The position numbers and the translations under genes were made by a program. From Actinomycetaceae bacterium (lineage in GTDB: Bacteria; Actinomycetota; Actinomycetes; Actinomycetales; Actinomycetaceae): 64,000 nt of DNA. The stretch spans positions 6,781-70,780 of the forward strand of contig JAUNVP010000010.1 in NCBI GenBank assembly GCA_030537615.1. Reading direction: 5' to 3'. Under the pieces are notes generated by a model. It was not told where the DNA came from. It did not search any database and was given only the letters and a program-made list of their open reading frames with translations. Numbering within the stretch: position 1 is the stretch's first letter; each line of letters begins with the position of its first letter. Shown in pieces: positions 26,892-36,536 of the stretch.

Positions 26892-27589
26892 TGTTGACCT
26901 CCGCGGACGTGGTGTTCTGCGTGCATCATGCCATCGCGAATCTCAATAATTCGATCGCACCAGTTCGCCACGTTCGGGTCGTGGGTAACCAGAACCAGCG
27001 CTGCCCCGCGTTTACGCGTCGTTGCAGACAGAACCTGCATCACCTCTTGACCGGTTGCTTGATCGAGGGCGCCAGTGGGCTCATCGGCGAAGATCACCGC
27101 GGGCTCATTGACCATGGCGCGCGCAATCGCCACAAGCTGCATCTCGCCGCCTGACAAGTAGTGGCAACGCACATTTTTGTCGGGTCGGAAACCGATGATG
27201 TCGAGCTGTCTCGCCGCTTTTTCAAAGGCATCGCGTCGCGAATGCTTGTCAACCAACAAAGGCATGGCAACGTTCTCGACAGCGGTCAGTTCAGGAATGA
27301 GATTCCCTTGCAGAAACACGAATCCGAATCGCTCTCGCCGCAAGGACGACAGCTCACTGTCGTGCATTTCGTGCAGGGCGAGGCCATCGAATACGACGGA
27401 GCCGTGATCGACCGGTACGATCCCTGCTAATACGAGAAGAAGTGTTGACTTTCCGGCTCCCGACGGGCCCATAATGGCGACTGCTTCACCGCGAGAAATG
27501 GTGAGATCTACTCCCGCGAGGGCAGACGCCGTGCGATAAGACTTTGACAGACGGCGAGCGACAATGAGTGGCGACGAATCCATAGACAC
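26888..27589 (-). CDS. MacB/LolD-like ABC ATPase
   Basis: This ATPase of 233 residues belongs to the MacB/LolD/BceA group. It has Walker A GPSGAGKST, signature YLSGGEMQ, Walker B VIFADEPTGALD and switch His in VTHDPNVA. The FVFLQGNLIPELTAVENV segment after the Q-loop is typical. I chose GTG at 27589, which has GAGAGGGG seven bases upstream; an ATG lies two codons further in. It partners the FtsX-like permease that follows. The LSGGEMQ signature replaces the more common LSGGQQQ, as is usual in this group. Confidence 0.9.
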   Translation of the reverse strand: MSMDSSPLIVARRLSKSYRTASALAGVDLTISRGEAVAIMGPSGAGKSTLLLVLAGIVPVDHGSVVFDGLALHEMHDSELSSLRRERFGFVFLQGNLIPELTAVENVAMPLLVDKHSRRDAFEKAARQLDIIGFRPDKNVRCHYLSGGEMQLVAIARAMVNEPAVIFADEPTGALDQATGQEVMQVLSATTRKRGAALVLVTHDPNVANWCDRIIEIRDGMMHAEHHVRGGQQ

Positions 27590-27667
27590 TATTGTGCCCC
27601 TCTCGCACACAGACTGGCACCGTGGGTGGCCTGGTATCTGCGGTAGTGCAGGATCTACTATGTCCTC

Positions 27668-28921
27668 ATGAACCGTCGGAAACATACGCTCGTTCGTCTC
27701 CCCGCAGGATTGGAGGCTCCGACGCTGTACCGAGTGAGTCTCTTTCAAGGATTCGGTGCATCTGCCACCTACCTTGTTGCGGGCATGGTGACCGGCATGG
27801 TCGCCCTCGTCCTGGCGGTCGCACTATTTCCGATTTTCCCCATCATTGCCCGCCTGACCACCCGGTTAGAAACTCGGCGAATCATGCTCATGGGTGTAGT
27901 GCCGCCGGCCGCGCCTCGCCGTCAAAAGTCTCCCCGATGGATCTGGGAGCTCAATCAGGTGCCCGCCACCGATCTCCTCGGATGGGCTACCGCCGTCGGA
28001 TACGGCCTCATTACCGCTTTCGTGGCTGGACTGGCGGGAAATCTCGTTTACTTCGGCGTGGCACTTATGCTCGGGAACTATGGCCTCGCCCCTGGCCTCA
28101 CCCTCATTATTTTGGCAATTACGATCGCCTTGCTTGCAGTGCAAATCATCGCTCCGACGCAACTGGCGGCGACCGCTCGACTAGCTGCTCCGGAAATGAC
28201 GCAAAGCGAACGTATTCAGGAGCTGACAGACTCTCGGCGAGCCATCGTCGAAGCGTTTGAGATCGAGCGCCGACGCATCGAGCGGGACCTGCACGACGGT
28301 GCGCAACAGTTCCTTGTCGCCGCGAATATGAAGATGGGCGAAGCGAACCTCATCCTGCAGATGGCACAGTCTCAACCATCTGAACAGGATCTTGCGGACA
28401 TCACCGCGTTGCTTGATCAAGCGCAAGATGAAACTGACCGGGCGATGGCCGCCTTGCGGGAGACGGTAACTGGCCTGCATCCGAAGCTTTTGTCAGATAA
28501 GGGACTTGAGGCCGCGGTCAAGGACATCGCCATGCGTTGCCCGGTGCCGGTCGAAGTACGCGTACCGCACGCCCTCCCCGACCTCCCCGACGGGATCCGG
28601 TCCGCCGCCTACTTCCTCATCAATGAAGCACTGACGAACATCGTCAAATACGCGCCCGACGCGGCGGCAACGGTGCTGATAACCGCGTCCACGCACCTGC
28701 GCATTAGTATCGTTGACACCGGCGAAGGCGGAGCGGAGCTCACCCCCGGTCACGGGCTCGATGGGTTGAGGCAACGACTCGGTGCTTTCGGTGGAACACT
28801 GACGGTGTCGTCTCCGGCAGGTGGGCCGACTGTGATTCAGGCGGTCATTCCGCTTCTCCTGGAGGCGGGTGAATCATCTATCGTAGAGCTAACTTCACAG
28901 ACACAAAAGGACACGGAATGA
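27668..28921 (+). CDS. NarL-type sensor histidine kinase
   Basis: This 417-residue kinase has four hydrophobic segments in two pairs (about residues 35-65 and 112-165) in its first part and no recognisable extracellular sensor domain. The dimerisation/phosphoacceptor (HisKA_3) box is ERRRIERDLHDGAQQ, and the ATPase domain shows INEALTNIVKYAP (N box), DTGEGG and GHGLDGLRQRL. Such intramembrane-sensing kinases often guard ABC exporters. It is divergent from the MacB-like operon and overlaps the response regulator start by 4 bp. Confidence 0.92.
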   Translation: MNRRKHTLVRLPAGLEAPTLYRVSLFQGFGASATYLVAGMVTGMVALVLAVALFPIFPIIARLTTRLETRRIMLMGVVPPAAPRRQKSPRWIWELNQVPATDLLGWATAVGYGLITAFVAGLAGNLVYFGVALMLGNYGLAPGLTLIILAITIALLAVQIIAPTQLAATARLAAPEMTQSERIQELTDSRRAIVEAFEIERRRIERDLHDGAQQFLVAANMKMGEANLILQMAQSQPSEQDLADITALLDQAQDETDRAMAALRETVTGLHPKLLSDKGLEAAVKDIAMRCPVPVEVRVPHALPDLPDGIRSAAYFLINEALTNIVKYAPDAAATVLITASTHLRISIVDTGEGGAELTPGHGLDGLRQRLGAFGGTLTVSSPAGGPTVIQAVIPLLLEAGESSIVELTSQTQKDTE

Positions 28922-29598
28922 AACTCGTACTTGCTGACGACGCGGTACTGTTGCGCGAGGGTCTCGCCGGTTTGCTCACCCGGCTCAAATGTGATGTCGT
29001 AGCGCAGGCTGATACCGCGCCTACGCTCCTCCAAACAATGCGAACGCTCGCGGCTAGTAACCAACTTCCCGACGTCGTCATCACCGACGTGCGGATGCCT
29101 CCGGGAATGGGGGAGGACGGGTTGGAAGCTGCCATCGAAATTCGACGTCTCTATCCTAAGGTCGGCATCATGGTGCTTTCGCAGTACGTGGCCCCCGCAT
29201 ACGCCTCGACCTTGTTTAAGCAGGCGCCGACGAGTAAGTCCGCTGGAGGCTTGGGGTACCTACTCAAAGACCGGGTCTCGCGAGTTGCCGATTTCATGCG
29301 ATCCCTCACCGTTGTTGCCTCCGGTGGTGTGGTCGTCGATCCGGAGGTCGCAACGCGGCTCATTTCCTCCGACAACAACGCGCTCAAAGACTTGACGCCA
29401 CGCGAACTCGAAGTCCTGTCCCTTATGGCGCAAGGCTTATCTAATACTCAGATCGAGGAGAAACTCTTCCTGTCTCGCGCCACGGTTGCCAAACACGTCG
29501 CCAACGTGTTCCTTAAGCTCGGCCTCGGCCCCGATGAGGATAACCGGCGCGTGCGTGCTGTGTTGACCTACCTGACAGAGACGGGCGGCAACAGCTAA
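28918..29598 (+). CDS. NarL/LuxR-type response regulator
   Basis: This 226-residue regulator has an N-terminal receiver domain with LADDAVLLREGL, phosphoacceptor Asp in VVITDVRMPPG and the conserved Lys in GYLLKDRV. The C-terminal LuxR helix-turn-helix is LTPRELEVLSLMAQGLSNTQ followed by SRATVAKHVANVFLKLGL. It forms a two-component system with the kinase just upstream (ATGA overlap). The nearby divergent ABC transporter operon is the obvious candidate target, which is inferred from position only. Confidence 0.94.
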   Translation: MKLVLADDAVLLREGLAGLLTRLKCDVVAQADTAPTLLQTMRTLAASNQLPDVVITDVRMPPGMGEDGLEAAIEIRRLYPKVGIMVLSQYVAPAYASTLFKQAPTSKSAGGLGYLLKDRVSRVADFMRSLTVVASGGVVVDPEVATRLISSDNNALKDLTPRELEVLSLMAQGLSNTQIEEKLFLSRATVAKHVANVFLKLGLGPDEDNRRVRAVLTYLTETGGNS

Positions 29599-29649
29599 CC
29601 GATTGCTACGGTGACGGGGGCGCGGGAGGGGGTTTCTGCTTCGTTCAGC

Positions 29650-29966
29650 GATTCTGACACTTCGGTGTGCGCATCCGGCCTCACCCGCGATTCTGACGTT
29701 CCACTCCGTCGGAGCTGTCGATTCTGACGGTTCGGCACCGGTGTGGCCGGCTTAATACGCGATTCTGACACTTCGGACCGCGTCCTCCACTCTACGAACC
29801 AATTCAGACACTTCCTGCAGTGATCGCTGCGCACCTGCGTCGATTCCGACAGTTCCTCACGAATTCGCGTCGATTCTGACAGTGACAACGTGGTTTTCGT
29901 GCGTAGGTGTCGGAATCGAGCGGGGGAGAGGGGAGGCGCGACGTGCGTAAGTGTCGGAATCGAGTT
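29650..29966. repeat. Interspersed palindromic repeat cluster D (largest)
   Basis: Forward units begin at 29650, 29689, 29720, 29761, 29801 (degenerate AATTCAGACA), 29842 and 29872, with spacings of 39, 31, 41, 40, 41 and 30 bp. The reverse unit TGTCGGAATC at 29908 lies 36 bp after the last, and a second reverse unit is at 29952. A G-rich tail lies between the two reverse units. The cluster fills most of the gap between the response regulator and crcB. Confidence 0.92.
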
Positions 29967-30050
29967 CCGTGAGGAGTGCGAGGCCGCAACACCCCCGGTT
30001 GGATGAACTGTCTTCACGCATCGGAACCGAGCTGTGGAAGAATAATCTTC

Positions 30051-30494
30051 GTGAGCGATCAACAATCTAGTCACCGACGATTTCGGCATCCGCTCTCCCC
30101 TGAGCTCCTCGTGTTTTTTGGCGGCGCATTAGGTGCATTGGCGCGCGCGATCCTCGATCTGTTGAATGCGGGGCAAGCGTCGGGAGGCATCGCGCACTCC
30201 ACGATGTTCGTGAACGTCGTCGGGGCTTTTCTCATGGGTCTGCTCGTGACAACCTGGGTCCTGCGGCGGGCGCAAAACACCGTGTGGGACCGCTTCAAAC
30301 TGTTTGTCGGAACCGGTTTCCTCGGGGCATTCACCACCTATTCCACGTTTGCCTTGGCGATTGCTCAAAGCTCCAAACATCACGTCGGCATCGCAATCTT
30401 CACCGGTGCGGGAGTCGTCCTCGCCGGGATTGTCGGCGTCACCCTCGGAGCAGCAGTAGCACGTCTGTTCTTCAGCGGAAGGCGGATCGCATGA
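30051..30494 (+). CDS. crcB: Fluoride channel subunit CrcB/FluC (first)
   Basis: This 147-residue four-helix membrane protein of the FluC family exports toxic fluoride. Family sequences are GGALGALARAIL, the Asn-containing FVNVVGAFLMGLL, and GTGFLGAFTTYSTFA with the pore Phe and Thr residues. A hydrophilic N-terminal extension of about 20 residues is present. It starts at GTG. A second FluC gene overlaps its stop by 4 bp, the usual arrangement when two non-identical subunits of opposite topology form the dual pore. Confidence 0.92.
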   Translation: MSDQQSSHRRFRHPLSPELLVFFGGALGALARAILDLLNAGQASGGIAHSTMFVNVVGAFLMGLLVTTWVLRRAQNTVWDRFKLFVGTGFLGAFTTYSTFALAIAQSSKHHVGIAIFTGAGVVLAGIVGVTLGAAVARLFFSGRRIA

Positions 30495-30913
30495 TCTATT
30501 GGCTACTGCTACCAATAGCGGGTGGCTTGGGTGCGGTCGGTCGATACAAGACCGAGGCGTTCTTGGTCCGTACCTTTGCACAGCGCGGCCTCATGCCCGA
30601 TCGCGAATCAAAATCACTGGTAAATCTCGCGTCGCAAGCGTGGCCAATCCTGATCGTCAACATCATTGGATCCTTCGTTGCGGGGTTGCTCGTCGGGCCA
30701 TTGGCGGGGACGCCGGGACTGTGGCTGGTCATCGGGACCGGCTTGCTCGGTGGATGGACAACATTCTCCACCGCGCTCATGGATGTCCTGACAATCTCCT
30801 CGAATCCTCGATACGCCCAACCAATCCGGATTCTCACGGGTCTGGCGACGGCTTTCGGAACGATGCTTGTATGTATGTTCGCGGCACTCGGAGGCCTTGC
30901 CCTAACAATGTGA
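30491..30913 (+). CDS. crcB: Fluoride channel subunit CrcB/FluC (second)
   Basis: This 140-residue FluC homologue has GGLGAVGRYKTE at the N-terminus, IVNIIGSFVAGLLVG and GTGLLGGWTTFSTALMD. It has the same four-helix plan as its upstream partner but differs widely in sequence, as expected for heterodimeric fluoride channels. About 20 extra residues lie between helix 1 and the VNIIGSF helix. No fluoride riboswitch was recognised upstream of the pair. Confidence 0.92.
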   Translation: MIYWLLLPIAGGLGAVGRYKTEAFLVRTFAQRGLMPDRESKSLVNLASQAWPILIVNIIGSFVAGLLVGPLAGTPGLWLVIGTGLLGGWTTFSTALMDVLTISSNPRYAQPIRILTGLATAFGTMLVCMFAALGGLALTM

Positions 30914-31011
30914 CGCGTTCAACGGTTCCTATGATGGACGCGAGAGCGGCAACAGGAATGGTCGTCGTACACTCGCCAGTGAAACCGATGTGACGAGAGA
31001 AAGGAGCGCTC

Positions 31012-32046
31012 ATGAGTGTCCCTGACACGACCTCCTCCTCGTCGACCGCGCAACCAATGATTTCCCTTCGCAACCTGACGAAGCGATACATGATTCGAGG
31101 GGCGAGCGAAGTTGTCGCCCTGGAAAAAGTCAACCTCGATGTCAATGCGGGGGCAATTCACGGTATTGTCGGGCAGTCAGGCGCGGGGAAATCGACACTT
31201 ATCCGCTGTTTAACCGCGCTGGAGCGCCCCACTGAGGGTGAGGTACATGTGGCAGGCACGAACCTCGCGCGCCTGCGCCACAATGCACTCCGCAAAGAAC
31301 GCCGGAAGATTGGCATGGTGTTCCAATCGGCCAATCTGCTCGATGCGCGAACAGCCGCCCAGAACATTGCCTACCCCCTGCAGATTGCGGGCAAAGGCAA
31401 GAAAGAACGCCTGGAGCGAGCCCATGAACTGTTGGACCTCGTTGGTTTAGGAGGTCGCGGAGACTCCTACCCCGCGCAACTCTCCGGAGGCCAGCGCCAG
31501 CGAGTCGGCATCGCGCGTGCGCTCGCGGATCAGCCGCGCGTCGTCCTCTGCGATGAACCGACATCTGCGCTCGACGCTGACTCAACTCGGCAAATTCTTC
31601 GACTCCTCGAACGAATCCGCGACGAAATGGGCGTCACTATTGTCATCATCACGCACGAAATGAGTGTGGTGCGCGAAATCTGTGATTCGGCGACTCTGCT
31701 TGAGAACGGACGAGTTATCGAAACTGGAACGATCGAACAAATCGTGTCCGACCCCAATTCCAAGCTGGCACGCGAACTCGTGCCGATGCCATCGCTCAGC
31801 GAGATCGAAATTCCCAATGGGACAGCAGTTGTCAACGTAATGTTCACGTCGCGACCCGGCATCCCCACCGGTGCAACCGTGCTGAGTCTTGCTTCGCGGA
31901 TGGGGGCAGATGTCGCAGCCGGAACGTTCGAGACCCTCGCAAACATTCAAGTTGGACGTCTCGCACTCACTGTTCCCAAGTACCACGTCGACCAAATCGT
32001 TAGTACTTTGGAACAGAATGACATTCACACGGAGGTGCTGCGATGA
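31012..32046 (+). CDS. metN: Methionine ABC transporter ATPase MetN
   Basis: This 344-residue ATPase imports methionine with MetI and MetQ. It has Walker A GQSGAGKST, signature LSGGQRQR, Walker B VVLCDEPTSALD and switch His in ITHEMSVVREI. The C-terminal 80-90 residues form the NIL/ACT-like domain that senses cytoplasmic methionine in MetN. The sequences IRCLTALERPTEGEV and GMVFQSANLLDARTA are typical of MetN. GAAAGGAGCGC precedes the ATG; the 3' end overlaps metI by 4 bp. Confidence 0.95.
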   Translation: MSVPDTTSSSSTAQPMISLRNLTKRYMIRGASEVVALEKVNLDVNAGAIHGIVGQSGAGKSTLIRCLTALERPTEGEVHVAGTNLARLRHNALRKERRKIGMVFQSANLLDARTAAQNIAYPLQIAGKGKKERLERAHELLDLVGLGGRGDSYPAQLSGGQRQRVGIARALADQPRVVLCDEPTSALDADSTRQILRLLERIRDEMGVTIVIITHEMSVVREICDSATLLENGRVIETGTIEQIVSDPNSKLARELVPMPSLSEIEIPNGTAVVNVMFTSRPGIPTGATVLSLASRMGADVAAGTFETLANIQVGRLALTVPKYHVDQIVSTLEQNDIHTEVLR

Positions 32047-32753
32047 ACGCAACAGTAGCTGTCTCAGGCCTCCTTGCCACGGTTGGCGACCAGTGGTTTG
32101 ACAATCCGGTCATCCGAGAAACTTTCTGGCTTGCCGTTACTGAAACCATCTACATGACCTTCTGGTCGAGTCTCATTACTGTTTTACTTGGAACGCCGCT
32201 CGGCCTGCTCCTCGTAGCGACGGCACGCGGCGGTCTCCTGCCCAACCGCGCTGTCTACCAGTCACTTTCCGTGGTGGTCAATATCGGGCGTTCACTACCG
32301 TTCATCATTCTCATGATTGCGATTTTGCCGTTCACGAGATTCGTCGTTGGCACCACTCTCGGCTGGAAAGCGGCGGTTGTCCCACTGACCGTTGGGGCGA
32401 TCCCGTTCTTTGCGCGACTCGTAGAAACTGCGGTTCACAGCGTTGAACCGGGGAAGATCGAAGCAGCCCACATGATGGGAGCCACTCGCTGGCAGATCAT
32501 GTTCGGTGTGCAAATTCGTGAAGCACTGCCCGCACTCATTCAATCGACCACTGTTTTGGTTATCACCATCATCGGGTACGGGGCTATGGCCGGCGTGATC
32601 GGTGCCGGCGGACTCGGACAACTCGCCATGAACTACGGTTACAACCGATTTATGGGAGACGTCATGCTCGTGGCGATCGTCGGGATTCTCGTCATCGTTC
32701 AAGTGATTCAGATGATGGGTGACATGCTCAGCCGGCTGGTGGATCACCGCTGA
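32043..32753 (+). CDS. metI: Methionine ABC transporter permease MetI
   Basis: This 236-residue permease has about five to six transmembrane helices and the coupling-helix (EAA) loop HSVEPGKIEAAHMMGATRWQ, followed by GYGAMAGVIGAGGLGQLAMNYGY, a MetI signature. GNIGRSLPF-like sequence (VVVNIGRSLPFIILMI) is also family-specific. It overlaps metN, and metQ follows after a 148-bp gap that may hold a second promoter. Confidence 0.95.
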   Translation: MNATVAVSGLLATVGDQWFDNPVIRETFWLAVTETIYMTFWSSLITVLLGTPLGLLLVATARGGLLPNRAVYQSLSVVVNIGRSLPFIILMIAILPFTRFVVGTTLGWKAAVVPLTVGAIPFFARLVETAVHSVEPGKIEAAHMMGATRWQIMFGVQIREALPALIQSTTVLVITIIGYGAMAGVIGAGGLGQLAMNYGYNRFMGDVMLVAIVGILVIVQVIQMMGDMLSRLVDHR

Positions 32754-32901
32754 GCACCCACCAGTCGGCAACCTCTAACGCGGCCTCGCTATCGGCGAAC
32801 GGTTCCCGCATTCTCACCAGGTGAACGCTCAACACGTCAAATTCTGGACATGCCAGATCTTTAGACATACTGAAAACAACCCGTACACAGAAGGAACAAT
32901 C

Positions 32902-33744
32902 ATGCGTATTTCACGAAAGTCGTTTATTGCACTCGCGGCCGTCGGAGCTCTATCCCTCGCCGGATGCTCCAACGGAGACAAATCATCCACGGAAACGTCC
33001 GCTCCGGAGACAGAGGGCGGCGAAGTAACGACCCTTGTCGTCGGTGCGAGCCCAGCGCCGCACGCGCGGATTCTCAAGTTCATTGATGACGAGCTCGCCG
33101 CGGATAACGGCATCAAACTCGAAATCAAGGAATACACCGACTACATCATTCCTAATGAAGCACTGAAGTCCGGCGATCTCGACGCCAACTTCTACCAGAC
33201 CGTGCCGTACCTGGAGGAACAGTCTGAAGCCCTCGGCCTCGACTTCACCCCCGGTGCTGGTATCCATCTCGAGCCGCTTGCCCTCTATTCCGAGAAGTTC
33301 AAGGACGTCTCCGAACTTCCTGATGGCGCCAAGATCGGAATCATTTCCGACACCCAGAACCAAGCGCGCGCCCTCAACCTGTTGGCAACCGCGGGCATTG
33401 TCAAGGTGCCCGAGTCCGGTGACGTCAATATTTTCACGGTTGAGAAACTGAAGGACGTTGAGTTCACCGAGGTTGAGCCGGCGCAGCTCGTGCGTTCACT
33501 CCAGGACGTCGATGCCGCAGTTATCAATGGTAACTACGCCCAGGAAGGTGGCCTCACTCCAGCTGATGACGGACTCGTGGTTGAAGCTACGGAGAACAAC
33601 CCAAACGTGAACGTGCTCGTATGGCGTACCGAGGATAACGATAAGGAAGCGATCAAGACTCTCGAGAAACTTCTGCACTCACCCGAGGTCAAGAAGTTCA
33701 TTGAGGAAACGTGGTCGGATAGCTCCGTTATCCCAGCGTTCTAG
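32902..33744 (+). CDS. metQ: Methionine-binding lipoprotein MetQ
   Basis: This 280-residue lipoprotein has a signal peptide ending LSLAGC and a NlpA/MetQ domain. Recognisable family sequences are VGASPAPHARIL, EYTDYIIPNEAL, DANFYQTVPYLEEQ and ALYSEKFKDVSELPDGAKIGI. It binds methionine outside the membrane and delivers it to MetNI. The ATG follows AAGGAACAATC. A strong GC-rich hairpin closes the operon. Confidence 0.95.
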   Translation: MRISRKSFIALAAVGALSLAGCSNGDKSSTETSAPETEGGEVTTLVVGASPAPHARILKFIDDELAADNGIKLEIKEYTDYIIPNEALKSGDLDANFYQTVPYLEEQSEALGLDFTPGAGIHLEPLALYSEKFKDVSELPDGAKIGIISDTQNQARALNLLATAGIVKVPESGDVNIFTVEKLKDVEFTEVEPAQLVRSLQDVDAAVINGNYAQEGGLTPADDGLVVEATENNPNVNVLVWRTEDNDKEAIKTLEKLLHSPEVKKFIEETWSDSSVIPAF

Positions 33745-33776
33745 TCCTCTTATGGCTACGCGTTGCGCGTAGCGTG

Positions 33777-33803
33777 GCGGCCTCCCCCGGGTGGGGAGGC
33801 CGC
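33777..33803 (+). terminator. Terminator after metQ
   Basis: GCGGCCTCCCC pairs with GGGGAGGCCGC around a 5-nt loop. A second small hairpin (GCTACGCG/CGCGTAGC) lies just upstream at about 33755. Confidence 0.8.
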
Positions 33804-33836
33804 TGTCGTTTGCGCGGTGATTTATCCGGGGGTGTT

Positions 33837-34041
33837 GATTCTGACGCTTCACGACGCGAGTGCTTCGGTATGGGTGTCGATTCCGACGGTTAGCAACGCG
33901 ACTGTTTCCCTCCGGGTGCCGATTCCGACGGTTAGTTCGATTTTCGCGTCGATTCTGACAGCTGTGCGGGTTTTTCGTTGTCGAAGTGTCGGAATCATCG
34001 TGGAGGGTATGGGACCGGACGCGAAGTGTCTGAATGGAGGA
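33837..34041. repeat. Interspersed palindromic repeat cluster E
   Basis: Forward units lie at 33837, 33879, 33921 and 33951 (spacings 42, 42 and 30). The reverse unit TGTCGGAATC lies at 33987 (36 bp after the last forward unit), and TGTCTGAATG at 34027 follows 40 bp on. The core loop reads GCTGTGCGGGTTTTT. It lies between metQ and the DUF559-like gene. Confidence 0.92.
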
Positions 34042-34206
34042 GGTCGCATGACCCCCTCTAAAGGAATACGTCAAAGGGAGCTGTGAGCGCAATACCCCTC
34101 GATGTGCACAAGCTAGACCTATCCACAACGAAAACTTCGACTCTAGCCCTTGCGTCGACTCTGCGTTCGAATTGCACTACTTCCTGTTCGTACAGAAGGA
34201 GTCACG

Positions 34207-35178
34207 ATGACAGAGGTTGGAATAGCACTCCCGTTTTCAGCGATCGAATGGCGAGAGCTACGCCGGGCCGGCTCTCCCTGGCAACGCATCGCACGCGGTT
34301 TGTGGTTCAAGCAGACTATCGAGGCCGAAGTGTGGAAAATCCGCGACTTTGTGCATCAAAAACGCATCGAACACGTGGTGCGCATATCGGGTAAAGGATC
34401 AATCCTTGACGGCCTGACGGCAGCGGCAATCTGGGGCCTCCCCGTACAGTTCAACCCGGTTATTGAGCTACTGACGGGAATCAAAACATCACGACGAACG
34501 TCGATTTACAGCGGTTACGGCAGACACGACGTTAAGGTCGTGCGGAGCTCACGAACTCTTCCGGAACACGCCATCACTTTTGTTAAAGGCTTTCGAATAC
34601 TCAATCTCGAATACCTGTGCGTCGAGCTCCTCGCCCGGTTTCCGCCGCGGATCTCCATCCCACTCGTGGACGCCGCAGCCAAACGCATCGTGAAACCATC
34701 CTTGAGTGACCGTGCCGGCTCCGAGCGGTCGCTCACAGAACTCAAAGAAAGACTGTTCGCCATTTTGGCTGAGCGAAAGGATCGCCGGGGATGTCGGAGA
34801 GCGGCGCGGGCAATCGATTTCATTTCAGTCTGGGCCGATTCTCCCGGAGAGTCTCTTCTGCGCCTCGCCGTGCACCAAGCCGGTCTCCCCAAACCATGTG
34901 AACAAATGGACGTAATCGCCGGCGGGAGTCTCTATTTCGTCGATCTCGGATTCCCTGAGCATGGCGTTGTATTCGAGTTTGACGGCCGCATCAAGTACAC
35001 GGGGGCGGACGCCGCTGACGTCGTTTACCGGGAGAAACTTCGTGAAGATGCAATCCGCGAACAGTACCCGAAGTTTATACGCTTCACCTGGTCGGACCTG
35101 CAAATAGGCACCATCGAGGAGAAGCTTGCGCGGCTCAAATACACAAGCTTTATCCCCGACCGGGTTAGCTCGTCTTAA
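34207..35178 (+). CDS. AbiEi/DUF559-like protein
   Basis: This soluble protein of 323 residues resembles the actinobacterial family annotated as type IV toxin-antitoxin AbiEi-like or DUF559 proteins. The N-terminus looks like a winged-helix segment ([10 protein letters not shown]), and the C-terminal third resembles a Vsr/PD-(D/E)XK nuclease fold: [41 protein letters not shown] and [19 protein letters not shown]. The acidic residues of DLGFPE and EFDG with Lys could form a metal site. No AbiEii toxin partner is adjacent, so it is an orphan. AGAAGGAG precedes the ATG. Function is not established. Confidence 0.75.
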   Translation: MTEVGIALPFSAIEWRELRRAGSPWQRIARGLWFKQTIEAEVWKIRDFVHQKRIEHVVRISGKGSILDGLTAAAIWGLPVQFNPVIELLTGIKTSRRTSIYSGYGRHDVKVVRSSRTLPEHAITFVKGFRILNLEYLCVELLARFPPRISIPLVDAAAKRIVKPSLSDRAGSERSLTELKERLFAILAERKDRRGCRRAARAIDFISVWADSPGESLLRLAVHQAGLPKPCEQMDVIAGGSLYFVDLGFPEHGVVFEFDGRIKYTGADAADVVYREKLREDAIREQYPKFIRFTWSDLQIGTIEEKLARLKYTSFIPDRVSSS

Positions 35179-35813
35179 GATACGATACCGTAGAGTCGAT
35201 CGCCCGCATCCCCCAGCCCGGGAACGATGTAGGCGTGCTCATTCAAACACTCGTCGACTGAAGCAGTCACGATGGTGACGTCAGCTCGATCGCCAACAGC
35301 TTTCTCGACCTCGCGTAGGCCCTCTGGCGCAGCGAGCAAGCATAAGCACGTCACGTCACGCGCATTGCGTTCAAGCAGATAGTTAATAGCCGCGACCATC
35401 GTGTGGCCGGTGGCGAGCATGGGATCGAGAATGAAACACTGGCGTCCGGATAGGTCAGTAGGTAGCCGGTTGGCGTACGTTTCAATGGCGAGAGTTTCCT
35501 CATCGCGTTTCATTCCGAGGAATCCGACCTCTGCCGTCGGGAGTAGACGCGTCATGCCCTCAAGCATTCCGAGGCCTGCGCGCAAAATCGGAATGACGAT
35601 GGGACGCGGCTCAGTGAGTTTCTTTCCAGTAGTCGGAGCTACGGGAGTAGTGATGTCGATGTCTTCAACGATGACGTCACGCGTTGCTTCGTAAGCGAGG
35701 AGCGTGACGAGCTCATCGGCAAGCAGGCGGAAAGTCGCGGAGGGCGTGCTTTTGTCACGTAGAACGGTCAGTTTATGGGCAATGAGTGGGTGATCAACTA
35801 CAAGTAAGCGCAT
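35175..35813 (-). CDS. upp: Uracil phosphoribosyltransferase
   Basis: This 212-residue enzyme makes UMP from uracil and PRPP for pyrimidine salvage. The N-terminal [17 protein letters not shown], the central [15 protein letters not shown], the PRPP-binding [14 protein letters not shown] and the C-terminal [15 protein letters not shown] are diagnostic. The length is normal. It overlaps the convergent preceding gene by 4 bp and is divergent from tadA. Confidence 0.97.
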   Translation of the reverse strand: MRLLVVDHPLIAHKLTVLRDKSTPSATFRLLADELVTLLAYEATRDVIVEDIDITTPVAPTTGKKLTEPRPIVIPILRAGLGMLEGMTRLLPTAEVGFLGMKRDEETLAIETYANRLPTDLSGRQCFILDPMLATGHTMVAAINYLLERNARDVTCLCLLAAPEGLREVEKAVGDRADVTIVTASVDECLNEHAYIVPGLGDAGDRLYGIVS

Positions 35814-35887
35814 ATTTCTACCGTACCGTCACATTCGCTCGTGGGGTGTGCTTCACACAGGGTTTCTTAGGATCTGTGCGTTAGGCT

Positions 35888-36460
35888 ATGACCGTGAACT
35901 CTCAGCGCGCATTTCCACGTCGTTCAGAGCTCCGCGCAAAAAAGGCGTTGAGCTCGCAGTCTTCTGGTGCAGTTGTGCGGGAACTCACGCCCTCTGAAAT
36001 GAATGAGGCCATCAAAGTTGCGATGGGGAGAGCCTTGTATCTCGCGGATCGTGCTCGTGCCAATGGTGATGTTCCAGTCGGAGCAGTCGTACTTGACGAG
36101 ACTGGAGACATCATTGGTGAGGGTTGGAACACACGTGAGATCGATCGCGATCCGGCTGGTCACGCGGAAATGATGGCGTTACGCAGTGCTGCAAAGAAAG
36201 TTGGCTCTTGGCGTCTCGATAAGGCAACGATGGTCGTCACGCTTGAACCGTGCACGATGTGCGCCGGAGCGATAGTGCTTTCTCGACTACGTCGGCTCGT
36301 TTTTGGTGCGTGGGATGAGAAAGCGGGTGCGTGCGGATCTGTGCGCGACGTAGTGCGGGATTCTCGGCTCAACCATCAGGTTGAGGTGGTGAGTGGTGTT
36401 CTCGCTGATGAGTGCGCGATTCAACTCCGCGGGTTTTTCTCGACACGGCGAAACATGTAA
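35888..36460 (+). CDS. tadA: tRNA-specific adenosine deaminase
   Basis: This enzyme converts wobble adenosine 34 of tRNA-Arg(ACG) to inosine; the substrate tRNA-Arg(ACG) is encoded in this window at 8807. The zinc-dependent cytidine-deaminase fold shows GHAEMMALRSA (zinc His and catalytic Glu) and LEPCTMCAGAIVLSR (two zinc Cys). At 190 residues it carries an N-terminal extension of about 35 residues before the deaminase core. TGTGCGTTAGGCT precedes the ATG with no strong ribosome site, so a later start is possible. Confidence 0.93.
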   Translation: MTVNSQRAFPRRSELRAKKALSSQSSGAVVRELTPSEMNEAIKVAMGRALYLADRARANGDVPVGAVVLDETGDIIGEGWNTREIDRDPAGHAEMMALRSAAKKVGSWRLDKATMVVTLEPCTMCAGAIVLSRLRRLVFGAWDEKAGACGSVRDVVRDSRLNHQVEVVSGVLADECAIQLRGFFSTRRNM

Positions 36461-36536
36461 ACTGGGACGGCGAACATCAAGTTCGCTGGATCGTTACGCA
36501 AATTTTCATTCTTGAAGATTCGTGTAGCGCCACTTT

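Noticed and set aside
30914-31011. SAM or other methionine riboswitch before metNIQ
   Set aside because: The gap is under 100 bp and no SAM-riboswitch core could be recognised.
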